DNA of 64,000 nt, taken from positions 40,132,140 through 40,196,139 of the forward strand of contig OY978526.1 in assembly GCA_963854835.1 (NCBI GenBank), read 5' to 3'. Shown one piece after another: positions 35,891 to 47,125 of the stretch. Below the pieces are notes generated by a model. That model did not search any database, was not told where the DNA came from, and was given only the letters and a program-made list of their open reading frames with translations. How positions within the stretch are numbered: position 1 is the stretch's first letter; every line of letters begins with the position of its first letter. The stretch comes from Megamerina dolium (lineage: Eukaryota; Arthropoda; Insecta; Diptera; Megamerinidae). Both the position numbers and the translations under genes were made by a program.

Positions 35891-38028
35891 CAAAAATTTT
35901 TCACCACAAGACGACATATTGTTTCAATTACAAATTATAGTTAAATTTCATCATGATCTCATTTTGTACTGGTATAGGTATTATATTAAATGATACATAT
36001 TTATATATACGATTTACGAAATAATTTATGTTCACCTTCAGGCTTTGAGCCGTGAACTCTGAATCATGTAATCTATTATGAAGATCCATGCGTCTCTCTG
36101 GTGTCTTGAGTATTGTTGAAAATTTGTAAATTCAACATTGTAGTTAACCGATTTTTATAATACAATATAAATAAATAATTTTTAAGCCACGTGTATTTTG
36201 ATCAAAATGCTGGGCTGCAATGTGGGTTGTTTTTCATAAATTGTTTTCATACAGTAAATTGAAAAGGCTCTGCTATGAGTTTCTAAATATCGACGAATAG
36301 TACTAGGTTCATCAGATATAAACCACATCATATGTATGTTGCCTAAAGATCAAACCCAAATTTCCAATATTTAAAGTTTATACCTAAAAGAAATGTGGTT
36401 ATTTTATTGAAAATATAAATAAGTTATTGTATATCAATAATAGCATAATTACATAGTACATCCAATACGAAATTTTTTTGTATAAGTAGTTAATATCACA
36501 ATGAAGTTCAACCAAAAGCCCACAAAATGATACGAATATCATTGAATGGTATAAAATATTGCACAAGACGATAACTGTTGTACGTCCTATATGTAATATT
36601 ATAGGTATTATTACATATTATATATTAACATTGTATTGGACTCTTTCAACGTGTTGGAGTATCTTGTACTTAACACCTTTTGAGCTACGTGCCATTATTG
36701 CAGGACATGAGAAGTATGTAATATTATGGATTCATTTACATTTTTTATATTTGATCTATTTATTTATTAAAAAGTTGTTAAAAATACCTATGCATATAAA
36801 AAGCCATATTACATTTATAACGAGTTCCAGCTCGAGTAAAAGTGTAGGTACTTCTATACGTATTTAGTATATAATCTTAATCATACTTATAATAATTATC
36901 AGCACTAATCACCATCATTATCACCAACCGTCCATATGCCTATGCACATATAAGTACACAGATGTAGTCATATACCCATAAAACATATGGAAACTTACAA
37001 ACACACATTGCATAGATATCGTATATAAGGTTCCCAGTAATTTTTGGTATCATCTTCATATAAGCACAGTGTACGTATTTTATGGTTTGTTGATTTTTCA
37101 TAGTTTTACAAATTAATCGCATTAGTAACATGTACAACTCAAAATTGAACATTTTTCACTAGACGATAAAAAATAGTTTTGCTTATTTAATATATTGATA
37201 TATTATTTTTTGTAAAGCAAATCCTTTTCTTATTATAAATAAAATAAATTTTAGCAACAATAATAAAATATGATTCAATTTACAAGCAAAACTATTACTT
37301 TATTGCCTCCTGAACAAACTTTCTATTTTGAGTTGTGACTCTTTTCTAGTTACACAACGATATGTGCATATGCATATGTATGCATGAGTACCTACTACAT
37401 ACTACGACAAATAGTAGGTAGTAAATACGAGTAGTTTGTATGCAATATATATATTTAGTCTGATCCTCAAGCCACATATCCACTATAAATATCAGTCTCT
37501 GTTCACTGACATACATTTAGAAGGTGGGTGGGTAATCAAAAATAAAATGTACAGCAACAGCAACAACGTTGATGCATTCAACATTGAGATGTTCTTAAAA
37601 GTAACTCTTCAAAATATGCGAGAGTACGAGCATATGAGTTCGAGTTTGTGATATATTTGTTGCTTTGTTGTGTTGTGCATGTTGTAACGTTGTAGCTTGT
37701 TTTGAACACATCAACAACAAGAAGTCTCAACAGGCGTTTTGTATACTCCACCGACACTTTAACACTGACTATACATATATACAAAAATGTATAGAAAAGC
37801 ATATGTGTGTGTGTGTGTATAATCTTGTATTTATGTGTGCGTGTGCATGTGTCTTTATTGTATTTTTCCAAAAAAAAAAATTATGCATTCAAATTTTCTT
37901 CATTTTCTTCTACATACATATCTACGTATTATATTAATACCTACACATTTGTCGCTTGAATACTGTCGGCATTTGTTCTCTTTATTCATCTTTTCTAAAT
38001 GTCTATGTACTATTTTGGCATATACAAG
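35891..38028. other. AT-rich non-coding stretch
   Basis: Short frames, CA/TG repeats near 37800-37860 and TATG repeats. No gene or element was recognised up to the mariner insertion. Confidence 0.5.
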
Positions 38029-38030
38029 TA

Positions 38031-38061
38031 AAGGGTTATCCATTTCGCGGTTTCAAAAGTA
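38031..38061 (+). repeat. Left terminal inverted repeat of the DD41D mariner
   Basis: It matches the right end in inverse over 31 bases with one C/T difference at position 16. The inner portion reads GCGGTTTCAAAAGTA. Confidence 0.92.
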
Positions 38062-38144
38062 TAGGGCTAGAATTCGACATTTGTCAAACTGAGTTGTTAA
38101 AACAATTTCTTTCTTTTTCAGTTCAAAGTCTGACATTTACGAAA

Positions 38145-39183
38145 ATGGATCGCTTAACTATCGCACAACGAATTAAAATTGTAAAAACCTACGACAAAAA
38201 TGGTGATTCTGCCACAGCCACATATCGTGCTTTAAGAGGAGATTATGGTTTACATAATCGTCCAACTACGCAAGCAATTGGCAAAATTGTGAAGAAATAT
38301 GAAGAGACTGGATCGGTTACAGATATTGTAAGGCCTGTGCATCATCGTTTCGCTCGTAGCACCGAAAATATCGCTGCTGTAAGTGAAAGTGTTGCCGAAG
38401 ACCCGAATGTGTCGATTCCTCGTCATTCTCAGGAATTAGGACTGTCTTATGGCACATTATGGCGTATTTTGCATTTGGATCTACACCTACATCCATATAA
38501 AATCCAGCTCACACAACAACTGAAGCCAGCTGACCATTCACAAAGTCGTAGATACGTCAAATGGGTGCTTGAACAACAGGCGATTTTTCGAACAACGACG
38601 AAGCACATTTCTCACTCGGTGGGTATGTTAACAAACAAAATTGTCGTAATTGGGGTTCTGAGAATCCTCAAGTAATTGAAGAGAGGCCACTACATCCACA
38701 AAAAGTCACTGCTTGGTGCGCTCTTTGGTCCGGAGGTGTGATTGGACCTTACTTCTTCGAAAACGACGATGGAACGACTGTCACCGTCAATTTGGAGCGT
38801 TATGGTCATATGATAACCGACTTTTTTTGCCTGCTATTGAAGAATACGACTTAGAGAATATGTGGTTTCAACAAGACGGTGCCACATGCGACACAACTGG
38901 AGCGAATATGGCTTTATTGCAAGAGAAATTTTCTGGCCGCGTAATTTCTCGTCGTGGCGATATCAAGTTGCGACCAAGATAATGCGATTTGACACCGCTT
39001 GACTTTTTTTTGTGGGGCTACGCGAAAGACCGTGTTTATGCAAATAAACCTTTAACTCTTGAGCACCTAAAAACCAACATTCGTCACTTTATGGCTGAGA
39101 TACCGCCCAATATGTGTCAAAAAGTGGTCGAAAATTACCTCAAAACTTGCTTGCAACAATTCGCGTGGTGGTCATTTAAATGA
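38145..39183 (+). pseudogene. DD41D mariner transposase pseudogene
   Basis: The original start is probably ATG 38145 (MDRLTIAQRIKIVKTYDKNG), followed by an N-terminal helix-turn-helix region. The frame breaks near 38582-38597, where a small deletion removes residues just before the first catalytic aspartate; DEAHFSLGGYVNKQN (GAC 38597-38599) continues in a second frame. One base is missing in the T-run at 38821-38827, so a third frame carries ENMWFQQDGATCDTT with the second aspartate at 38875-38877. A TAA at 38980-38982 interrupts that frame before CDLTPLDFFLWGYAKD, whose aspartate (39001-39003) is the third. Exactly 41 codons lie between the last two, giving DD41D. All three catalytic residues are still encoded, but two frameshifts and one nonsense codon stop production of an enzyme. 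The C-terminus runs to TGA 39181-39183. Confidence 0.93.
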
Positions 39184-39276
39184 TGTAGTATTTCACACAT
39201 AATGTCAACGTTCAAACTTTATAATAAAAAAGAAATATCATGATAAAAAATATTTTATATGTGTTTTATTTACATT

Positions 39277-39307
39277 TACTTTTGAAACCGCAAAATGGAT
39301 AACCCTT
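39277..39307 (-). repeat. Right terminal inverted repeat of the DD41D mariner
   Basis: Inverse partner of the repeat at 38031-38061, ending GGATAACCCTT before the TA target duplication. Confidence 0.92.
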
Positions 39308-39309
39308 TA

Positions 39310-40387
39310 TATTTGTAAGCCCATATGAACACATGTGTACGTGCAATGCTAATCACGGCAACTCAAGACACTGACGTGAACTATATTTTGAAAATCGTAG
39401 TTCCAATGGAATTTTCTGAAAATTCTACAATCATGCTTACAAATTGCAAATTATTCTATGAGTGAAAATTATTATTTATTAATTTATTCATAAAGTTTTT
39501 GGGCAGAACAAAAAACTCATAATAATTCTTTGTCAACGATTCCACTCAATCAATCATTGATTTCTGATAAAAATTTATGAGTTTTTACACATTTTATTTT
39601 ATTTATTATCCCAAGATCGACTGGAGACTATAATCACCAATATATGTAATATACTGAATAGCTTTATTTAATTTATTCCCTCTCATCATTGCAAAGATCC
39701 AATGTCAAAGCTATGAAGGTGACATTTTAATTCTATTTTTCCATTTTATTATTTAATTCTTGTGCTAATGTGTGTATTGGAATTAAGGATGGTAGTAAGA
39801 TGATCAATAATTTTATGAATGTGGAGAGCAGTATATATGAAAGAATATTATATTTTTTTTTAATGGAATGTACTTTTTTTTAGGAACAATGTATCAAGAA
39901 ATGAAATAAAAAAATAGATGTATTACATATCTCTGGAGTATGAGCACACCTAAATTAAATAATGACTAAAATGTATTAATACTGTGTTTTATTACAGAAT
40001 GCTTTTAGTAAAATTGTAATCCTTATAATTTAATTATTGACACATTGATAATCGTATAAGCTTATAATATTCATATGCGTTCCAAGGTAAAGGGGTATTT
40101 TCAAAATAGCTGGTATCAACCATCAGGACAGTTCTTAGAATTGACGTCTCGTAGACTACAAACTGCAGGTTTTATAGACATATTACTAAAACAGGCGAAC
40201 ACATACCTACAGAGGCGAGTGTCCATGGACCATAAGTCAGAGAGAGAAATGGGAGAAATGTACTTGGCCTTTGTAAAACAAAACATCAGCACCGAATTGA
40301 ATGGTAAAACAAAAGCGATTCCAAGATATCACTGGTCGTTTTTGGACAAGAGCAAAATAAGATAGCTCCCAACTAGTTATATAACCC
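39310..40387. other. AT-rich non-coding stretch with one unplaced frame
   Basis: Mostly AT-rich. A 96-codon plus-strand frame at 40075-40365 (starting MRSKVKGYFQNSWYQPSGQF) lies just upstream of the retrotransposon remnant and could be eroded sequence of the same element, but shows no recognised motif. Confidence 0.4.
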
Positions 40388-40504
40388 TTTCACTATGCAC
40401 GGACGGCTACTGCCATATCCAACAACATCTGTCGAGAGTGTAATGTTGAAGGAGCGATGATTCATCAACTGATTTGTCATTGTGCGTTGCCTAAGAAAAG
40501 GTAA
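40388..40504 (+). pseudogene. C-terminal zinc-knuckle remnant of a jockey/I-type non-LTR retrotransposon
   Basis: The frame reads HYARTATAISNNICRECNVE, then GAMIHQLICHCALPKKR, and stops at TAA 40502-40504. The C-x2-C, H-x4-C spacing after a TGH-like start is the motif found at the end of ORF2 in jockey-, I- and R1-type elements. Nothing else of the element is recognisable nearby, so it is a short fossil. Confidence 0.5.
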
Positions 40505-41590
40505 ATTCTGCATGTTGGTAGAGCTTCGCAATATGGAGCTCTTCTTAGTATTTATAACCGCTTATTTGGAATGTGCTGGTAGTAAAGCTTTATTTTTGCA
40601 TCCAGTTTTTGTTTTTTATCATATTTTTTATATCGTTGAAATTTTACGCAATTCACGAATATTATTTAAATGCAATTTTTTTTATAAATACCAACAATTA
40701 TAACATATTCTACTTATGATCTCATGTGCATGCTACATACAATAATGCTCCACTTGTGTATTTGTCTATTTAACCATGGATTTATGATGTTTTACATGAA
40801 CTTTTCAGTGTTGTCAGCGTTCATTGCATTTTTTGTTTGTTTATTTTTTTTTTGGTTTTATTTATATTTTATTTTTTTGTTATTGTATTTATTTTATATT
40901 TTATTTTCACCTTATTTTATGCATTAACAGCAACTATCCCGCAATATGAAAATGCAATATTGCACATGCATTTTCAATATACTACATACAAATATCCAAT
41001 ATTTTTTTTTCGAACACGATATATGCATGCACCCGTGTGCAAAAGTAATTGAATTTATACGTATATTTGTGTGGGCATATAATATTGGTAAATATTTTTA
41101 TAGGTTCATTCAACGGTTAATACCAAATGCAATACCGGAGCGTGCTTAGCGTTGAAATTGTGCGCTTTTCGAAAGTAGTTGTGTGAACGTGTTAATTAAA
41201 TTAAAGTGCTCGATTACTTACATTTCGTATGTAAGTGTATTTATACAGATTACATTTATGATAAATATATTGTTTTAATAATTTGTGCTTTCGAATGTTT
41301 GTAGGTACTTGCATTTATGGATGCATATAAATGTATATAGGATTTACTACATATTGTTCACTCCCTGCATTATCAACTCAAATATTGTGAGATCACGAAT
41401 TAAAGTGTTAAACGATAATTATTGCAGAACGATGAATGAATGGATATCAGAATGGGATTCAATAAATATCGAGGTGTACAAATTTTAAGCCTATTTCCAA
41501 TCTTAGATTGGCCAGTGCACTGTGCAATCGACCCTTTTTGAACATCCAATCCAACACATTCCGTTAATTACCATCCAATGCCAGTAATAC

Positions 41591-41634
41591 TTTCTCTCTC
41601 GCAGTCTCTCTCTCACTCTCTCTCTCTCTCTCTC
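41591..41634. repeat. (TC)n microsatellite
   Basis: A run of CT dinucleotides with single interruptions (GCAG, CA). Simple sequence. Confidence 0.9.
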
Positions 41635-43031
41635 ATTTTGGTAGCGTACGGACGGAAGTGTAAAATTATTATCAATTATTATTATTTTCTGGCGATCTCC
41701 TTTTGCTCATAGTAGGTACAATAAAAGCCAATGGGTTAACGAAAGTGAATAAGTAAATAAAGCCGTGTGCATTAGTGAAAAATTTAAGACGTTGTTTATT
41801 AATGTATGTAGATGCTAACATGTTATTATTGTCGGTGATCAACTTATAATAAATTCCAGTTGCATTCCATTCAAAACTCTCTCTCTCACTTTTTGTATAG
41901 TCTGTATAGCAATAATGGAAAATAATATCTCTAAATGACAACCTCTCCTAACTGGGATTTTCGATTATCAGTAATGGTCCCGAATGTCTCAATAATCTCC
42001 CGAATCTCTCAACATATTCTTTTGCCGACATATTCTTTCATATGAACATGCCAAATATTTCATTTTGTTCGGTCAATGTATTCTTTGTTTACAATCTATG
42101 TCAGTGTATTTTTTACCAAGAAGGATAATTTAACATCTAGCCGTGATTAAATTCAGAGTCGACCTATATGAATCGTTAGCACGTGTAGGACATTCAAGGA
42201 GCGTATCAATACCAGAAGTTATAGCAAAAATACAGGATATGATTTTGTCTGTGTGCACAAAGGGTGTCGCTTTCGCTATCAATGGAACAAAAACACATTC
42301 AAATTTGATTTTATCAGAAATATTTGGAGCATTTTAAAAAATAGCAAAACAGGTTTTGTGCCCTGTTTCATCACAGCTATTTACCATGTGCACAAAAAGA
42401 CATTAACCTCTAACCACTAATTTATGGTGGTACCCGTTATACAATATAGCACAAAAGCAAATTAATTATTGTTTTTGTTTTATTAACAAATAATACGATG
42501 ATTGTTTCTAGGTATTTATACTAAATCATTTTGTAGTGGCAATGAGAGCCTCATTTGACGTACGTATATGCATTTACAGACAGTAAAATGTCTATGCGGC
42601 TGCATCAAGACCTTCAAATAACATGCAATGTAATGATAAACCAAAAAGCGTGTATTATATGGTAATTAAAAAACGCTATATACATATGTAACATTGTTAT
42701 TACTAACTTTTATATCAATATTAACCCAACTTTGTGAGTGTCGCTACTGCGAGTATACAAATAAATGCATACACTACTTATTTTGTAATGTAATAAATAA
42801 ATGTGACGCAGTAAAGGCAAGTTTATACAAATATGTCTATGTATAAGTATATAACTATAAATACAAATGTGTATGTGCATGTGTTCGCGTATTTGTATTT
42901 TTCCCTTTGCATTCTACTGCAATGCAGTTACTTTAGCAAATAGACATATTTCACTACACACACACACACTGAACACTAGGACCAACATCTGTATATGTGT
43001 CTGTGCCCTCAAATGGGAAAGATCAGGCAAT

Positions 43032-43078
43032 AGCAACAACAACAACAACAGCAACAACAATAATAATATTAATAGCAT
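43032..43078. repeat. (AAC/AAT)n microsatellite
   Basis: Triplet run of CAA/ACA passing into AATAATAAT. It produces poly-asparagine or poly-leucine frames with no coding meaning. Confidence 0.85.
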
Positions 43079-44249
43079 AAATATAACCAGCTTATAACAA
43101 ACAAATAAGAAAATAAACAACATATTTACAACGAATAAAATTCCAAGTAATACTCAAATACTCATGTACTCTAATACTCGTACAACAACATCAACAACAT
43201 CAATGATGTTGCCGCAAGATATGCTTTGCTTTTCACAGTCAGTTGTTGTTGCATTGTTTTTTGTATGATATTGAAAATAGAGAAGAAAGGAAAAAAATGC
43301 AGTTTTCACTTTGATAAGATTTTCTCTTTTCTTTGTTTTTTTATCTTCCATAATGTTTTGTTTTTTTTTTTATCTTTTTCCTCTTCTCAACCACCACATT
43401 ACATATTTTATGTGTTAGTTTCTTTATTTTCCAAAGTAGTTTGATAGTTATGGAGTTGTTTGTTTGTCTTGCATATCCAGTGGGCTATTTACGAATGCTA
43501 TAAGTAAGTAAAAGATAGCTCCAAGGAAAGTAAAACTTAAGAAATTACATCAACAATTGAAAATTGACAATCATAAGAAAGTTACAGTTTTTATACCAGT
43601 AAAATGTGGGCAAGCGATTTGTTTGTTATTTTATTGAAAATTGTTTTTTTTTTTTTCTTTTCACTTTGTTCTATTTTATTCCACTTATCATTTATACATA
43701 TGGCATATTTCACTATTTCCCAAAACGCATCAACATTGCAATGTTCAGAAGAAAAAATTCTAAATAATGTAAAAATCTATTAAATCCTGAAATGCATTCA
43801 ATGCGTTTTTATTATAGGTGGGAACATTTTGACAACAATAGCGACAAAAAAATAAGTTGTTCAATCTCAAGCAACGCCAAGAATATTCAGCAGCATACAA
43901 GGCTCAGGAAATCATGGAAAAGGATATTAAACGGTTGTTGAAATAGCACCATTTTTCAGATGTACCCTTTTATTGCATTGGCTTTATAGAGTAAAACTAA
44001 AATGCTCTTTACAGTTTTATTTTTCAGCATTTTATGAGAACTACGATATATATCAAAATATCCATATTTTCTTCGTCTTTTTTCTTGCTACCTAGGAATA
44101 TAATTGTTCGAAAACTGAGACAAAGAGATTTCACGCTTGATAAATTGCCAAATCACCCTGAGATACGCACCCAAAAAATATGTGTCTTATCCTCGCCAGA
44201 ACTGGTTATTCCGAAAGAAAATATATAAGAGTTTGCGCAATTTCTACTG

Positions 44250-44398
44250 TGAGTGTTAAATGGAACATGCAATTTCTCTACAAGCGTACCTTTGCAGCCG
44301 TGGCTCGTATAGACTGCTACAAGGCTAGAAAGATCGCTGCGATTCCTAGCAGCCCCCGTCCGTTCAAATCCATCTGTCTTCTCATTAATTTATCCTAA
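44250..44398 (+). pseudogene. Possible reverse transcriptase remnant
   Basis: The frame ends KARKIAAIPSSPRPFKSICL then LINLS and a stop. It resembles the SSYRPICLLDTLGK block at the start of non-LTR reverse transcriptase domains, with a small insertion. It abuts an RNase H remnant on the opposite strand at 44405. The match is short and could be chance. Confidence 0.3.
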
Positions 44399-44404
44399 AT
44401 GTTC

Positions 44405-44638
44405 CTATAGTCGGGAACCCTTATGAAAGTGATATTGATTTCGTGCGGCCAGCTTATCTAAATATTCTTTAACTAGCCTGAATTTTGTAATGGTTGATTG
44501 TAAAGCTTTTATTGCTGTCTGACTGTCGGTATAGCTACCGTACACTCTTCCCAAGTGAGCGGTTCTTTTAATTAATTCTATTAATTCTACCCTAACAGTG
44601 CGGTTACACGATCCATAACTTGCTTTCAAATTAATCAC
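44405..44638 (-). pseudogene. RNase H domain remnant of a non-LTR retrotransposon
   Basis: A 77-codon minus-strand frame contains VYGSYTDSQTAIKALQST, the TDSQ-AIKAL block of the RNase H domain in jockey/I-type elements, followed by a helix region FRLVKEYLDKLAARN. The catalytic aspartate of TDSQ is kept. Upstream VELIELIKRTAHLG fits the helix before it. The next conserved part (WVPGH-like) is replaced by KGSRL and a stop. The remnant is isolated. Confidence 0.55.
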
Positions 44639-46840
44639 GCATACTGCTTGTCAAAAGCCACTGGAATTGACAGCTGTGACGTAGGCTGAACGCAACTTGA
44701 TATTCAATTTTAGTTTGTAATTATTTTATTTTCTATAAATCGCAATATTTTTATTAATTTTATTCATTGTTTAATCACGGCATAATCTCTATAAATCGAA
44801 GCACGAACAATTATTTGCAAAAACCGTGATCAGCTGTTTGACGTGAATATCAAGTTGAAACACGACTTGATAGGAAAATTTTATATCAAGTGTATGATCA
44901 ATTTCTAACAGTGCGAGTGTGTTAGTGGAAAAGTGTGAGTGTATTGAAACTTGAAATCAATTTATTGTAAATTTATATATTATCGTTCTTGGTGCATATA
45001 GTTCTGCGCCTTCCCTGAAGTCAATATTAAATTCAACTGTAAACATGGAGATGTCATATTTTGTCCATTCGGAAAATTAAGAAATTTAACTCCAAAATTA
45101 TTCTTAAAAATTAGGCAATTTAAATCTTGAAATACAAGTTATAATGTAAACTGCTGTTCCTCTAAAGTTAAAGGCATCGCTGTCTGGGAGTTGATGATCT
45201 TGGCACCAGACGGCTTTAATAAGTATGTATTTAATTTTTATCCAATAATACTTTTTTTTCTTTGATAAATCACTTGGATAAATATTAGCCCTTGAATATC
45301 ATTTTTAAAGTGACTTTTACAAAATTGATCACATAACCGACTACCCGAATCGAGTTTTAGGAAATGTGATTGGTGTTCAAAAGGCACTTGATAATATCAA
45401 CCAAAATGTACGTAGATAAATTAAAAATTGTTTAAAAACTGCATATCAGAATATGGTTGAATTGATGATAGCTTTAAATATTTGAATACCTAGATTATCA
45501 GATGAGATGCACTTAACTTTGTAACTTTGTTGTTGCTGTTGTATTTTTGCTTTTTCTACTTAGTTTTAGCTTTTGGTTTTAAAGTTGCAACTTTTCAACA
45601 ATATCCTATTTAAGCGTTATATATTTATTTATGACTATTATATGCATGACAACAAAAGCGGTTACATAGATCCGGATGCATTAATATTACACATAAATAT
45701 ATATACTTATATGTTAAAACATGGTCATAATTCATACATTTCCACAATGCTGTGTTGCATAAATATTAATTTTGACACGCGACATATGCCACTTCAAAAA
45801 AAAAAAACATATACCACTTCAAACACACACATATTTCTTGGCAAAAAAAAAAATTCCTATACACATACTTATTCGTAAATACGAGACTTACATGAATACA
45901 TGCTATGTAAAAATATAATAATTTATAATTCTTAAATTTCTACACGACAATATTCTTACACATGCAACTCGAATGAAAAATAGAATTACATATAAACACA
46001 CAACATATAAATTTAATAATAAATTTAAATGGCGGCGTCGGCTGCAGCGGCCAAGAATAGTTTATAATTTAAAATTTCAGTGTTTGCCACTTGAGAATAC
46101 CATAGATGTTTATGTCTGATTTCGTTGTGTGGAATATGCAAATTACAATGCATTTTATTGCGTTGATGTGGCACACACACACATGTGTGCATTCGAATTA
46201 TGTTTTTCACTTGATTATTATATATTATATATCTATATTTGTATATAGAAGTACATAGATTTAAAAAAAATAATTCATTTTTGCATCACTATACCACTTA
46301 AGCAGACCAAATTTTAATTACTTATGTGTATGTAATACATAGAACAATTTACCATAACCATTCTATCCTACGAAGTTGGCTAACAACATAACATTAAATT
46401 TCTAATCAATTTTAAAGGGTATAGAAACATTAAACATAACAAAGCTCAATTCACATTATGGCTTTCTACGTCTGTAGTACACATGCACTAGTAAATACTT
46501 GTAGTATACATATGTGCTGTTCTCGTATTTATTGGTCGAAGTTTATAGTGTGGTTTTATTTTTTACAAAACTCACTGTTTAAGTAAATATAAATGTTATT
46601 TGTTGTCGGTGTTAACCAAATAATGGTAAAGTCGAGTAAAATTATAAGTTTACACATGTGAATATGTAAGAGGATGTATGTAGAACTAGGTAGCAACGGG
46701 AATCAAATAAACATACAAGTTTTTTGACTTGCAAGTTATAGTGGTGATTTACTTTTATCCGAGAGAATACTAAGTACACTTCAACTGGGAGGACAGAATT
46801 GTTCATATCTGGTAATTGTAAGAAATTTCTAGAAATCTTT
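44639..46840. other. AT-rich non-coding stretch with an inverted repeat
   Basis: It holds the 14-bp inverted pair at 44693-44706/44844-44857, several ATCAAGT-type motifs up to 45400 and a GC-rich blip at 46031-46055. No gene was recognised. Confidence 0.45.
44693..44857. repeat. 165-bp stretch bounded by a perfect 14-bp inverted repeat
   Basis: CAACTTGATATTCA at 44693-44706 is matched in inverse by TGAATATCAAGTTG at 44844-44857. CAGCTGT and GACG also recur outside the left arm and inside the right arm. Related ACTTGATA and ATCAAGT motifs continue to about 45400, so this could be the end of a larger, unrecognised MITE. No target duplication was found. Confidence 0.4.
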
Positions 46841-47125
46841 GACGGCTTCTAGTTCAGTAGTTAGTGCATTGATCTTCTGGTCCGCAGTTCGTGTGTTCAA
46901 TCCTCGATATGACAACTTTAATATATCGAAAATATTTTGCTTTAGAATGGTGCCTACTTGTGGGTAAGCAATTGGCTTAAAAGCGCTTTATGACAAAGCT
47001 CAGAAAATGTTATATCACAAGGATTCTTCTGTTCTAATATAAGTAGGTCGATTCTAATACTGTCCAAATTTAACAAGTACAACAACACTCGAAGAGAAGT
47101 TCGGTGGTACCACTAAGGATCTCTC
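46841..47125 (+). repeat. Degenerate tRNA-derived SINE
   Basis: The head is still recognisable: TTCTAGTTCAGTAGTTAGTG (A-box region) and GTGTTCAATCC (B-box region). The body follows with TTTGCTTTAGAATGGTGCC, GGTAAGCAATTGGC, GACAAAGCTCAGAAAATG and TCTAATACTGTCC, then GAAGAGAAGTTCGG. Many substitutions and a gap after AATTGGC show that this is an old copy. No flanking duplication is left. Confidence 0.75.

Larger units (their letters stand above)
38031..39307 (+). mobile_element. Complete DD41D (rosa-like) mariner element, 1277 bp
   Basis: Both termini are present. The left end starts AAGGGTTATCCATTT and the right end is its inverse, giving 31-bp inverted repeats with one mismatch (38031-38061 and 39277-39307). 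A TA dinucleotide flanks each side (38029-38030 and 39308-39309), the target duplication expected for Tc1/mariner elements. The single gene inside (38145-39183) is broken. Length, TIR size and the 41-residue spacing of the last two catalytic aspartates place it with the rosa group, first recognised in tephritid flies. Confidence 0.92.
40505..44249. other. AT-rich non-coding stretch with microsatellites
   Basis: It contains a T-rich block (about 40800-40925), a (TC)n run (41591-41634), CA repeats (about 42955-42970) and an AAC/AAT run (43032-43078). A 64-codon plus-strand frame at 42143-42337 shows no known motif. No gene was recognised. Confidence 0.5.

Noticed and set aside
37956..38144. Upstream extension of the DD41D transposase frame to an earlier ATG
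   Set aside because: The extension runs through the left inverted repeat and out of the element. The family start fits ATG 38145.
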